A DNA stretch of 15,784 bases from Desulfobacterales bacterium (GCA_030613165.1 JAUWMN010000005.1:1-15784); one strand, 5' to 3'. Shown: positions 1 to 7,438, numbered from the stretch's first letter. Numbers and translations are program-made. The notes: generated from the letters alone by a model not told the origin.

Positions 1-1
1 T

Positions 2-313
2 CAAGATGAAATTCAATGGCTGGAGCATGATATCTTTGTGGGACGTGAGAGGCCCGCGGCGGCTTTCCCGCATGCGCTTCATGCTGATGATTTAGGGATC
101 GATTGTCTGGACTGTCATCATATCTATGAAAAGGGTGAAAACGTCTGGGATGATTCCGAAGAGTCCGATTGTACCGCGTGTCATAGACTTGAGGCAGATG
201 GCAAGAAGATGCCCGCGGTAAAGGCGTTCCATGCGAATTGCCAGGGCTGCCACAAGGAGGAAGGCAAGGGGCCGATTACGTGCGGTGAGTGTCACCCCCG
301 GAAAAAACACTAG
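2..313 (+). CDS. Tetraheme c3-type cytochrome, 3' part (gene starts outside the window)
   Basis: The reading frame is open to the left edge, so the N-terminus and any signal peptide are missing; the GTG at 38 is probably internal. Four CxxCH haem-attachment motifs are visible in about 100 residues: CLDCH, CTACH, CQGCH and CGECH. Extra histidines that could be distal haem ligands occur just before the first motif (FPHALH), directly after it (CHH) and before the third (FHANC). This spacing fits class III (c3-family) tetraheme cytochromes with bis-histidine haems. In sulfate reducers these are periplasmic electron carriers between hydrogenases or formate dehydrogenases and membrane redox complexes. 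The partner complex cannot be named from this fragment. A strong purine-rich GGAGGAGGTG directly follows the stop codon but has no start codon at a usable distance. Confidence 0.88.
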   Translation, partial: QDEIQWLEHDIFVGRERPAAAFPHALHADDLGIDCLDCHHIYEKGENVWDDSEESDCTACHRLEADGKKMPAVKAFHANCQGCHKEEGKGPITCGECHPRKKH

Positions 314-322
314 GAGGAGGTG

Positions 323-382
323 CTGTCCGGGAATTTTGTCTCGTTCTCACGCTTTTGCAGTAGGACCAGAATTCTCGGACAG
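323..382. repeat. Imperfect inverted repeat (16-bp arms)
   Basis: CTGTCCGGGAATTTTG (323-338) pairs with CAGAATTCTCGGACAG (367-382). Both mismatches would be G-U pairs in RNA, so all 16 positions can pair. The 28-nt spacer has no T-run after it. It could be a processed mRNA hairpin downstream of the cytochrome gene or a small repeat element; no function is visible. Confidence 0.6.
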
Positions 383-404
383 TCTCCTATACAAAAACAG
401 ACGG

Positions 405-429
405 TGCAGGGAGTTCTGATCTCCCTGCA
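405..429 (+). terminator. Candidate terminator hairpin downstream of the cytochrome gene
   Basis: TGCAGGGAG (405-413) and CTCCCTGCA (421-429) form a perfect 9-bp stem with a 7-nt loop. The downstream stretch is T-rich but broken up by C and A, so intrinsic termination is plausible rather than clear. Confidence 0.5.
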
Positions 430-559
430 TATTCAATTTCTTTCCCTTTCCCATAATCTTTTCACGAGACCTTCGATCCCACCGATGGCGGAGAATGTTT
501 TGAAACTGCCCCTGGAAAAAGGGGTTTAGAAAAAATAAAATTCTGCCGATCCTACGTAA

Positions 560-583
560 AACCTAAATCGCTCAACTTAGGTT
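560..583. promoter_or_regulatory. Dyad AACCTAA-N10-TTAGGTT upstream of the rhomboid gene
   Basis: Perfect 7-bp inverted arms are separated by 10 bp, about one helical turn, as in sites bound by dimeric regulators. A TAAAAT (583-588) resembling a -10 box abuts the right arm, but no good -35 was found at the usual distance. An operator is a guess from geometry only. Confidence 0.3.
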
Positions 584-625
584 AAAATCTCCTTGCATCA
601 ATAAAGCTTACCGGACAGAACTTGT

Positions 626-2086
626 ATGCTTATCATTCCTCTAACAGGAAAAATCAGCTGGCGGAATCCCCCTGTAATTACGATCGGGATTATTCTGATT
701 AACTGCTTTGTATTTTTCTTTTTTCAATCAAACGACAAGGAGTGGTGCCGTCAGGCTATAGAGTTTTATGTTGAGTCCGGACTGGTCAGAATAGAGGCGC
801 CCAGGTATAGGGAGTACTTGAAAAACTCAAGGGGTGAAGATGTCCCATCTTTCCAGGGAGAAGAAAAAGATGAAATGATTCTTGTCCGTTTTGTTCAGGA
901 AATGGAAAAGGATCATGTTTTTATGAAAAAACTGCGCGGCAATGAAATTATTACACCGGAAGAATTCATATATGCGGAGTGGGCGAGCCTAAGGAAAATA
1001 TATGAAGAGAAGCTGTCAAAGGTTGTCTTTCTACAGTACGGTTTTATTCCTGAGCATAAAAACTTTATTGCTGTTTTTACCTATATGTTTCTACACGGGG
1101 GCTTTATGCACCTTTTGGGAAACATGGTTTTCTTATGGCTTGTTGGGTGTGTGCTCGAATTGGGATGCGGCAGAGTGTTATATGTTGCGGGGTATTTCAT
1201 AAGCGGAATTATGGCGGTAGGGCTTTTTGGATTGATTTATATGGATAGTATGGTTCCCCTTGTTGGCGCATCAGGGGCAATTTCCGGCATTATTGGCGCC
1301 TATACCGTGCTATATGGCAAGAAGAAGGTTAAGGTCTTCTATTCTCTCGGCTTCTATTTCAACTACGTCAAGGTTCCGGGAATTGTGCTCCTTCCGATCT
1401 GGATCTGTAATGAATTTTTCCTGTTGTTATTTGGGGGAGACAGCCATGTCGCTTATGTTGCTCATATAGGAGGGCTTGTGAGTGGCGCTTTGCTGGGCTA
1501 TATAAACCTGAAATTTTTTGGCCGTGTCAATCAAGAGGTGTTTGAGGAAGATCGGTCAGAAGAGATTGCATCTCTGCTTGAGGAGGGATTACAGCGTATC
1601 GGAGAACTCGACATGAAGGGCGCCCGCCCCTTGCTGGAGCAGGTCCTCGATATAGATCCCGGCAACCGGAACGCTCTAACACACCTTTTTAACATTGATA
1701 AGCTCAACCCCGAAGGAGAGCGCTTTCATAAAACAGCAGAAAGACTGTTGCTCCATTTGTGTCATAATAAAGATTATGAGACAGTATACGCTGTATACGA
1801 TGAATACTGCCGCATCGCAAAGTGCCCCCGCCTTACGCCCGATCTTTACGCACGCCTCAGTGCAATATTCTCCGAACAAGGGCGCCCGGAAGCGGCTGAA
1901 AAGATCATGGCAAGGCTCTTACAAAACTGTCCCCAGTCCCCTCAGATTCCTACGGGCATATTAAACCTGTCCCGCGCCTATCTTAAGAAAGGGCTGTCCG
2001 ATAAGGGGAGGAAATGCCTACGGGTGATCCGCAAAAGATATCCCGCATCGGCTGAATCTCAGATTGCAGAGAGGTTGTTGAGATGA
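626..2086 (+). CDS. Rhomboid-family intramembrane serine protease with C-terminal TPR-like domain
   Basis: Rhomboids cleave transmembrane substrates inside the lipid bilayer with a Ser-His dyad. A first hydrophobic segment (about residues 17-34) is followed by a hydrophilic insert of roughly 110 residues. The membrane core then carries HGGFMHLLGN (157-166, with the HxxxN pair H162/N166), the catalytic GASG with Ser216, and catalytic His280 in AHIGG. All key residues are present, so an active protease is likely. After about residue 310 the protein is soluble and helical, with TPR-like repeats that probably bind a partner or substrate. The 486-residue length is well above a minimal rhomboid because of the insert and tail. 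The ATG at 626 has only a weak ribosome-binding site. The tail (380-486) resembles that of the convergent neighbour ending at 2246. The natural substrate is unknown. Confidence 0.9.
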   Translation: MLIIPLTGKISWRNPPVITIGIILINCFVFFFFQSNDKEWCRQAIEFYVESGLVRIEAPRYREYLKNSRGEDVPSFQGEEKDEMILVRFVQEMEKDHVFMKKLRGNEIITPEEFIYAEWASLRKIYEEKLSKVVFLQYGFIPEHKNFIAVFTYMFLHGGFMHLLGNMVFLWLVGCVLELGCGRVLYVAGYFISGIMAVGLFGLIYMDSMVPLVGASGAISGIIGAYTVLYGKKKVKVFYSLGFYFNYVKVPGIVLLPIWICNEFFLLLFGGDSHVAYVAHIGGLVSGALLGYINLKFFGRVNQEVFEEDRSEEIASLLEEGLQRIGELDMKGARPLLEQVLDIDPGNRNALTHLFNIDKLNPEGERFHKTAERLLLHLCHNKDYETVYAVYDEYCRIAKCPRLTPDLYARLSAIFSEQGRPEAAEKIMARLLQNCPQSPQIPTGILNLSRAYLKKGLSDKGRKCLRVIRKRYPASAESQIAERLLR

Positions 2087-2246
2087 TGGCGTCGTAAAAA
2101 GTCCAATCTACTGCGTTGTAGTAGTTTTTCAGACATTCGACATACATATGTATGCCTTCATCCCTGAAAAACTTCTACGCCTTGTATATTGACCTTTTTA
2201 CTTAGCCATCCTTTATCAAACTCAAGACTTTTTACGAAGTCATCAT
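2083..2246. repeat. Palindromic element filling the gap between two convergent genes
   Basis: Outer arms of 21 bp (2083-2103 and 2226-2246) match at 19 positions and contain TCGTAAAAAGTC and its complement. Nested inside are 15-bp arms (2118-2132 and 2164-2178, 14 matches) around a perfect 14-bp palindrome, CATACATATGTATG (2141-2154). The outer arms overlap the stop codons of both flanking genes, each of which ends in TGATGA. The structure could stop transcription from both sides. Related ends occur near 3870 and 7264, so this looks like a dispersed MITE-like or REP-like element. Confidence 0.8.
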
Positions 2247-3679
2247 CAAGCCAGGCTGATTTTTTCAAGATAGTCTTGCGCGTAAGGGGTAATATCGTGG
2301 TCGGGATAAGCTTTGATCAATCCTTTAAGGACACCCACCGCTTTTTTCGGATTCTTTAATTTTTCACAGATAAGTTTTGCGGCAACGAAATATGCTTTTG
2401 GAATCAAGGGGCTTCCCGCGTTTGCTTTAATAAACCTATTGTAGGCATTGATGGCATTCCTGGTGTTACCGGTTTCGTTCAACCATCTCGCTGTTTTAAA
2501 CAAGGTGGATGGACTGGGTGTAAATTGCGGGTCTTTGGATATACACTCTGCATATATTTCACACACTTTGTTTTTTTCATTTTTCTCTGCGAGAAGGTCC
2601 AGATGTGCTTTGCCGTGCGCTATCATTTCAGCCGTTCGTTGGCCGATTTTAAGAAGGTTGTAATAGCGCTCGGACAGATTTAGATCGGTAATAACACCCC
2701 CTGTCTCATTTTGTATCAGAGAGATTGCATCATCAATCTTCCCGTCTTTGATAAGAACATTAACTTGGTTGAGAATTCCATCGCTTACATTGTGCTCGCT
2801 TTTTCCCGTTTCACTGGGCAGGTCGTCACTAATATCGTCGACCTGGTATCCAATTTCTTCGTGGTATTGGAAGATGACATATCCCATCATGTTATAGGAG
2901 GCAATAGTAAAGAAACTTTCCGCGATACTGAGAAGGAACAGATGTAAACCAACAGGGAGGTACTGAATCACATATTGTGCCAGGACAGCAGGCGCGCTCC
3001 CCAGGAGTCCGAGGAGAAAGTACATCAACAGATATCCCCACCCGATTTTCCACGCCATTCCGGCGAAAAGCATAGGATTTAAAGCCGCTACAAAGCTGTC
3101 GGTGGTTACAAGGATTATGATCATTGCAGGAACGGATAAAATGGCAAAAGCGAGAAATAACAATGCGATGTAAATCCCCGCGGCTTTAGTGAGCAAAAAA
3201 AACACTACCCCGACCATTATAAAAAGGCCAATTTGCTTGAAAACCTGGTGAAAATCGTCAGAGATGGTTTGAAAATTGAGCTTTGGAGGACTAAGGTCGC
3301 CCCGGGCCGTGTTTTTAAGCACGGCATAAGAATATTTTAACAATATCCCCCAGATTATTATGGGCATCAGCAGAGCGAAGAAGCAGAGTCTGTAAGACAG
3401 GATGCGTACCAAGGAAATGACAATTATTAATGTCAGCGGCTTTGCATTCAACGGATAGGTGAAAAATTTCGGGAGCCTATTCCAGAATGGCACTATTGTA
3501 TTTCCGACCCCGAGAGATTTCGCTAATTGATTACACTTGGGGCACAAGTGGAAGGCTTTTTGCTGTCCATACTGTTCTCGGACACGCTTTGTGACGCAAT
3601 CAGAACAGTAATTTGCCTGACATTTGGGACAATTCCAGCGTGCCGGCCTGGTGGGGTGATAGTCACAAACTGTTTTCAT
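2246..3679 (-). CDS. Zinc-finger, multi-TM membrane protein with C-terminal TPR-like domain; function unknown
   Basis: The N-terminus carries a B-box-like metal-binding pattern: C5/H8, C17/C20, C25/C28 and, after a loop, H44/C46/C49. About six hydrophobic segments follow between residues 80 and 285, suggesting a polytopic inner-membrane protein. An acidic linker (about 285-310) leads to a helical, TPR-like soluble region to the end. The last 113 residues align without gaps in spacing to the tail of the neighbouring rhomboid protease, sharing a TP turn, an SPxIP motif and a YP near the end. The ATG at 3679 is preceded by GGAAGAG, a moderate ribosome-binding site. No enzyme motif is visible. 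A role as a membrane scaffold or regulator working with the rhomboid protease is inference. Confidence 0.75.
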   Translation of the reverse strand: MKTVCDYHPTRPARWNCPKCQANYCSDCVTKRVREQYGQQKAFHLCPKCNQLAKSLGVGNTIVPFWNRLPKFFTYPLNAKPLTLIIVISLVRILSYRLCFFALLMPIIIWGILLKYSYAVLKNTARGDLSPPKLNFQTISDDFHQVFKQIGLFIMVGVVFFLLTKAAGIYIALLFLAFAILSVPAMIIILVTTDSFVAALNPMLFAGMAWKIGWGYLLMYFLLGLLGSAPAVLAQYVIQYLPVGLHLFLLSIAESFFTIASYNMMGYVIFQYHEEIGYQVDDISDDLPSETGKSEHNVSDGILNQVNVLIKDGKIDDAISLIQNETGGVITDLNLSERYYNLLKIGQRTAEMIAHGKAHLDLLAEKNEKNKVCEIYAECISKDPQFTPSPSTLFKTARWLNETGNTRNAINAYNRFIKANAGSPLIPKAYFVAAKLICEKLKNPKKAVGVLKGLIKAYPDHDITPYAQDYLEKISLA

Positions 3680-3869
3680 GTCTCTTCCGTTGCATAAATT
3701 AATAGCCGAGATTGCACGGCTCTCTTTTTACACGAAATCGGTATAAAAAATAAAAAACTTTAGCGCGTTACGGTTACGAATGCTTGACGGAATTTATACG
3801 GTATCAGATTAGTTAATTTAATATGTTGCATTTTATAGAGTAGATTAATATCTATTAGCATATAGAATT

Positions 3870-3999
3870 TGATAGTTTCGTAAAAAGAGACCTTTGTAAA
3901 ACGCGTAACATTAAAGTACCGTGTACGGAATGCCGAAAGCAAAATGAAGGAGATGGAATACTTGATGATCTCATCAAAGATTTTTTTACGAGATTATCA
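3870..3999. repeat. Degenerate TCGTAAAAA-ended palindromic element
   Basis: TGATAGTTTCGTAAAAA (3870-3886) is the inverse of 3983-3999 at 15 of 17 positions, with both differences G-U compatible. The ends resemble those of the element at 2083-2246. Just inside the left arm lies AGAGACCTTTGTAAAAC (3886-3902), found again with one change at the right edge of the window (15768-15784). Confidence 0.6.
3962..3977. promoter_or_regulatory. Perfect 16-bp palindrome upstream of the outer-membrane protein gene
   Basis: TTGATGA-TC-TCATCAA is a perfect dyad located 63 bp before the start codon at 4040. Its position would suit an operator, but it also lies inside a repeat element, so it may only be part of that structure. 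Confidence 0.3.
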
Positions 4000-4039
4000 A
4001 TACTGAAGGAGTTAATATATTTTAAATAAGGAGGATCGT

Positions 4040-4798
4040 ATGAAGAGAATAAGTGTTATTTTACTGGCTTTGGGCTTGCTATGTGTTCCTTTTTCTGCTT
4101 ATGCCCTTGAAGTAGGAGTTAGGGGGTATTACTGGTTTCCGGAGTTAGCCGGAGAGGTTACGGTAGATGAGGGCGGTGTCCTTGGCACCAAAATAGATTT
4201 TGAAGATGATCTTGGAATGGATGATGAAGACTATCCTATAGTTGAAGCATTTGTGGGACTTGGAGATCACCATTTAAGCGTGTCTGCTATGCAGATCGAT
4301 TATTCCGGGTCAGAAACCCTTACAGAAAGTATAACCTTTAAAGGCGAGACTTTTACTGTAAGCGACAATGTTGAGTCTTCTTTGAAATATGACATGATAG
4401 ACGTCGAATATCAGTACGACATCATTGACCTCGAAAATATCCTGGCAGGTTTTTCCATAGGAGTCATTGGAAAGGTAAAGTGGATTGATGGGGAGGTTGA
4501 GATAAAATCGATTGCTGAGACTGAAAAAGCGACGTTTGCCGCGCCCATTCCCATGGTTGGCGTTGGGGTCCATGTCGGGCTTCTTGCCGACATATTAGAG
4601 GCGCGTGTAAAAGCTACCGCCATCGGCTATTCAGATAACATGCTCTATGATGTGATGGGAGACATCTCATTTACCCCGTTTCCGTTTATTGATATTCACG
4701 GCGGGTATCGTATAATTCATCTTGATATAGATGTTGATGATGTGGAACTAAACTACGATATGTCCGGTCCGTATGCGGCAGTGACTATCGGTTTTTAA
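4040..4798 (+). CDS. Outer-membrane beta-barrel protein, function unknown
   Basis: A clear signal peptide (MKRI, a leucine-rich core, then AYA|LE) predicts Sec export and cleavage after residue 22. The mature protein of about 230 residues alternates hydrophobic and polar residues in short strands, is rich in Gly, Tyr, Asp and Glu, and ends in phenylalanine (VTIGF). A terminal aromatic residue is the usual recognition feature for the BAM assembly machine. The acidic stretch near residues 50-62 (DFEDDLGMDDED) may be a surface loop or a turn binding cations. The start is supported by an excellent AAGGAGG seven bases before the ATG. It appears to be a single-gene unit, with a strong hairpin 16 bp after the stop. 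The family cannot be named further; a structural barrel or small porin is likely. Confidence 0.75.
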   Translation: MKRISVILLALGLLCVPFSAYALEVGVRGYYWFPELAGEVTVDEGGVLGTKIDFEDDLGMDDEDYPIVEAFVGLGDHHLSVSAMQIDYSGSETLTESITFKGETFTVSDNVESSLKYDMIDVEYQYDIIDLENILAGFSIGVIGKVKWIDGEVEIKSIAETEKATFAAPIPMVGVGVHVGLLADILEARVKATAIGYSDNMLYDVMGDISFTPFPFIDIHGGYRIIHLDIDVDDVELNYDMSGPYAAVTIGF

Positions 4799-4813
4799 GC
4801 AATAGATACGTTT

Positions 4814-4891
4814 TCACCGCAAAGACGCAAAGAGCGCAAAGTTTTTTAAAGACCTCAGTCTTACTTTGCGCTTTTTGCGTCTTTGCGGTGA
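4814..4891. terminator. Strong 29-bp hairpin between convergent genes (probable two-way terminator)
   Basis: The 29-nt arms (4814-4842 and 4863-4891) are inverse complements except for one position, which would be a G-U pair in RNA. The loop is 20 nt and begins with a T-run; mirrored A/T tracts flank the stem. The arm core GCAAAGACGCAAAG is, to my knowledge, a widely scattered bacterial intergenic repeat. It lies between the outer-membrane protein gene and the minus-strand J-domain/ATPase gene and would stop transcripts from either. Confidence 0.8.
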
Positions 4892-4907
4892 GTGCACAGT
4901 TACTCTT

Positions 4908-6206
4908 TTACATACCATTCGGACAGAGTTTGGTGAGCATTCCGTTCATCTGCTTGGCGAAATTCCCGTGAGGATATTTCGCGAGCACGGGTCTCAATTG
5001 GTTGGTCGCATTTTTAACTTCATATTCAAATGAGAAGTTGCACAAGTGCCTTACGTCAATGCAAAGTAGTTTTTTCGAGACGTCCTGAATCCGGGTCACT
5101 ACATCCTTATAATTTGATTCTGCATTGATCATGTTCACAATGAGGTATGGGTTAAAACTTTTCAAGATTTGATGAATAAGATTCAGATGTTTTGGTTTTG
5201 AATCTTTGATGATCTTAATGAGCTCATGTATAGATGTTATCTCATTTCCGCTTCCGGTATGGGTCGCCTCTCTTATTATTTCAGCCAGTCCAGTATCTTT
5301 TTGCTTATTCCATTTTGATTCAGGGCTGAAGATTCGATTCAGTTTACGGTACAAAGATACTTTAATAAAGTTATACGCTTCTAAATACGCGGCAGGCTCA
5401 CAGGTAGTGATTACTATTTGACAGTCGGCGGCAAGGAAAAAATCGAGTGTATTATAGGAGGTGTCGCCTCCAAGGTCCATTATTATATATTTTGTATCGA
5501 TCTCTTTTATCGTTTTGAGCAGCTTGAGCTTTCTCAGATATTGAATATTACCTGAGCCCAGTTCGGATCCATCCCCACCGATAAACGAAGGGCCATATCG
5601 ACTCTTGATGGTAATGTCGGACAATGACCGTGTCTTCTTATTCAAGAAGTCGTTGATGGTCTTACGGATAGAAGTTTCACCTAAGTAAAGGTGAAGATTA
5701 GCGCCTCCCAAATCCAGATCGATCAATGTTGTTGATTTGCCAAGAGAAGAGAGTAAGATCCCGAGATTGGATACAAACATGCTCTTCCCTATCCCTCCTT
5801 TTGCTCCTCCTACCGCGATGGTTTTCGGATAATCTTTTTTGGACGTGCCGGCCTGGACGTTTTCTTCTTTGCCGACATAATTTTTGATGACATTATAGGA
5901 ATCATTTATTTTTATAAAGCGTTCCTGACGCCTTTTGAGCATCACTGGTGGGTCGCCATTATTAAGGTCCGGGTGGTATTGTTTTGCTTTTTTTCTAAAA
6001 GCGCTTCTTAAAGATTCAAATCTTAGGTTTTGGATAAATTGATTATTCTTCGCTAATTCAGGCGAAAACAGGTAGGCACAGGCATATCTGATTTGAGAAA
6101 TTTCCTTTGAAGATAATTCTTGTAATGCGATCATAAAACTAACAACTCCGTATTGTATGATATTTTCATTGCTCGTTAAAAAGGTGGAGGAATACCTGAT
6201 GTCCAT
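4908..6206 (-). CDS. J-domain / MinD-ParA-type ATPase fusion protein
   Basis: The N-terminal part (about residues 31-111) looks like a DnaJ J-domain: basic helix FRKKAKQY followed by the HPD motif at 78-80, then LNNGDPP and a helix ending in YNVIKNYV. After a linker comes a MinD/ParA/FlhG-like P-loop ATPase: deviant Walker A KGGIGKS (136-142) with its signature first lysine, LIDLDLGGAN (161-170) and Walker B IIMDLGGD (241-248). These ATPases dimerise on ATP and position proteins or DNA; J-domains stimulate Hsp70 ATPase. The fusion suggests Hsp70-linked positioning or assembly, which is inference. No obvious MinD-type amphipathic membrane helix is seen at the C-terminus. The ATG at 6134 (residue 25) has an upstream GGAG and may be the true start, giving 408 residues; the J-domain is kept either way. 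No flagellar or partition partner gene lies nearby. Confidence 0.82.
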   Translation of the reverse strand: MDIRYSSTFLTSNENIIQYGVVSFMIALQELSSKEISQIRYACAYLFSPELAKNNQFIQNLRFESLRSAFRKKAKQYHPDLNNGDPPVMLKRRQERFIKINDSYNVIKNYVGKEENVQAGTSKKDYPKTIAVGGAKGGIGKSMFVSNLGILLSSLGKSTTLIDLDLGGANLHLYLGETSIRKTINDFLNKKTRSLSDITIKSRYGPSFIGGDGSELGSGNIQYLRKLKLLKTIKEIDTKYIIMDLGGDTSYNTLDFFLAADCQIVITTCEPAAYLEAYNFIKVSLYRKLNRIFSPESKWNKQKDTGLAEIIREATHTGSGNEITSIHELIKIIKDSKPKHLNLIHQILKSFNPYLIVNMINAESNYKDVVTRIQDVSKKLLCIDVRHLCNFSFEYEVKNATNQLRPVLAKYPHGNFAKQMNGMLTKLCPNGM

Positions 6207-6275
6207 ACAGAAAAGGCACCTATATATCTGATCGTACGATAGGGGTAATTTATTTAGGAAAAATAGCGGGGGAAT

Positions 6276-7214
6276 TTAGAATTTTGCTTTAAAGAAGATT
6301 CCTCTGTCCTTTTTTTCAGTCTCTATCCTTTCTGTTTCCATCAGTATATGGATCCATTTGTTGAGTTCACTTATGCGGAGTCCGAGCATTTCAGATAGAT
6401 CCTCTATAGTGCAAGGGCGTCTCTTAATTGTCTTCAGGATGATGTCGGCAATATCCTTATTATATGTGGATTTCTTCTCCTTATGCTGAAACTTGGCGAT
6501 GATTTCTACCTGTTCGGTTCCAAAATATGAGGCAATCCTTTCCAAAGCCTCTCGGCTTGCGCTGTTTACCCAATCTTCCGTCCCGGGCCGGTCGAGCGTG
6601 TTTAGTTGCACTTTGTCGGGCTTGATCTTTTGAATGGCTTCCTTGAATGCCTTAAGTTCTGATTTTGTGTCATTTAATCCCGGGACTATAAAAATTTCGA
6701 GCCAGATCGGACTGGGATATCCCTTGCGCAAGCTTACAAGGCCCTCGATTATTTTTTGAGGGTTCAACTGGGGGGAAGGTCGGTTGATCTTTCGGAACAC
6801 TATATCAGACACGGCATCAAGCGAAGGGATGATCAGATCGACCGATCTCACCTCTTTGCGGAGATTTTCAAGGTAAAAAAGACTTCCATTGGTGAGCAGG
6901 CAAGTTTTATAGTTTGGATATTCGGTTTTTAAAAAATCGATTATATTTCCGATGCCGGAATGAAGAGTCGGTTCGCCGGAACCGGAAAAGGTGATAAAAT
7001 CGAGTGCCGGCTTCCGGTCAAGATAGTCCTTGAGTTCAGCTACGACTTCTTTTAATGGGACATACTCTTTTCTGTTTATGGTCAGGTGTGTTGTTTTTCC
7101 GCACTCACAATAGATGCAATTGTATGTGCATGTCTTAAACGGCACCAGATCCACGCCAAGTGACATCCCCAGTCGTCTTGAGGGAACGGGACCAAAAAGG
7201 TATTTGTAGTTCAT
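6276..7214 (-). CDS. Radical SAM protein with C-terminal winged-helix-like domain
   Basis: Radical SAM enzymes use a 4Fe-4S cluster to cleave S-adenosylmethionine and start radical chemistry. Numbering from the ATG at 7214 (312 residues), the cluster motif CTYNCIYC gives C29, C33 and C36, and GSGEPT (78-83) is the SAM-contacting motif. The opening YLFGPVPSRRLG and overall layout fit the COG0731 group of Fe-S oxidoreductases. The last 60-70 residues look like a winged-helix domain (CTIEDLSEMLGL..LNKWI). The frame extends upstream to a GTG at 7304, but that extension has no ribosome-binding site and its codons run through a repeat arm shared with other gaps. The ATG at 7214 has AAGGAAG about 11 bases upstream and starts the conserved region. 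The substrate is unknown. It lies 69 bp from the J-domain/ATPase start and could be co-transcribed with it. Confidence 0.85.
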   Translation of the reverse strand: MNYKYLFGPVPSRRLGMSLGVDLVPFKTCTYNCIYCECGKTTHLTINRKEYVPLKEVVAELKDYLDRKPALDFITFSGSGEPTLHSGIGNIIDFLKTEYPNYKTCLLTNGSLFYLENLRKEVRSVDLIIPSLDAVSDIVFRKINRPSPQLNPQKIIEGLVSLRKGYPSPIWLEIFIVPGLNDTKSELKAFKEAIQKIKPDKVQLNTLDRPGTEDWVNSASREALERIASYFGTEQVEIIAKFQHKEKKSTYNKDIADIILKTIKRRPCTIEDLSEMLGLRISELNKWIHILMETERIETEKKDRGIFFKAKF

Positions 7215-7262
7215 GGCGGTTAGGTCTTCCTTCTTTAAACAAGATACGAAAAAGCCGAATAT

Positions 7263-7438
7263 TGATGATTTTGTAAAAAGTCTCCAATTCGCCTGTTTGA
7301 TCACCTGATAAGACTCTCATTGATCATTGATCATTTCACATTTGTCATCTGTCCACGCCGTGGCGGGGGTAAATGCCCAATGATAGATGATAAATGACAG
7401 ATGATAAGACCAAGATAGGCTCATCAGAGACTTTTTAT
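7263..7438. repeat. Nested inverted repeats upstream of leuS
   Basis: GTAAAAAGTCTC (7273-7284) is inverted at 7427-7438 with one mismatch, and the left end TGATGATTTTGTAAAAAG (7263-7280) resembles the arms of the element at 2083-2246. Inside, 7331-7353 and 7382-7404 are 23-bp inverted arms with 18 matches around a GC-rich centre (CCACGCCGTGG). ATTGATC is tandemly repeated near 7319. The element sits between the radical SAM and leuS genes, which point away from each other. Confidence 0.55.

Larger units (their letters stand above)
314..625. other. 312-bp intergenic region between cytochrome and rhomboid genes
   Basis: I see no convincing gene here. The stretch holds a ribosome-binding-like GGAGGAGGTG at 313-322, a 16-bp inverted repeat (323-338 with 367-382), a 9-bp hairpin (405-429) that may be a terminator, and a 7-bp dyad (560-583) in AT-rich DNA ahead of the rhomboid gene. 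An 8-bp inverted pair, CTGTCCGG at 323-330 and CCGGACAG at 611-618, brackets almost the whole gap. Confidence 0.6.
3680..4039. other. 360-bp AT-rich intergenic region between divergent genes
   Basis: This gap separates the minus-strand zinc-finger/TM gene from the plus-strand outer-membrane protein gene, so it should hold promoters for both, but I could not assign -35/-10 pairs with confidence. It contains a degenerate palindromic element (3870-3999), a perfect 16-bp palindrome inside that element (3962-3977), and a strong ribosome-binding site (AAGGAGGATCGT before ATG at 4040). No gene is supported. Confidence 0.6.

Noticed and set aside
3944..4006. 20-codon frame (MKEMEYLMISSKIF..) upstream of the outer-membrane protein gene
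   Set aside because: It is short, has no clear ribosome-binding site of its own, and lies within the palindromic element, so a real peptide is not supported.
7215..7304. 30-residue N-terminal extension of the radical SAM protein from a GTG start
   Set aside because: It has no ribosome-binding site, precedes the conserved family start, and is encoded partly by a repeat arm shared with other gaps.
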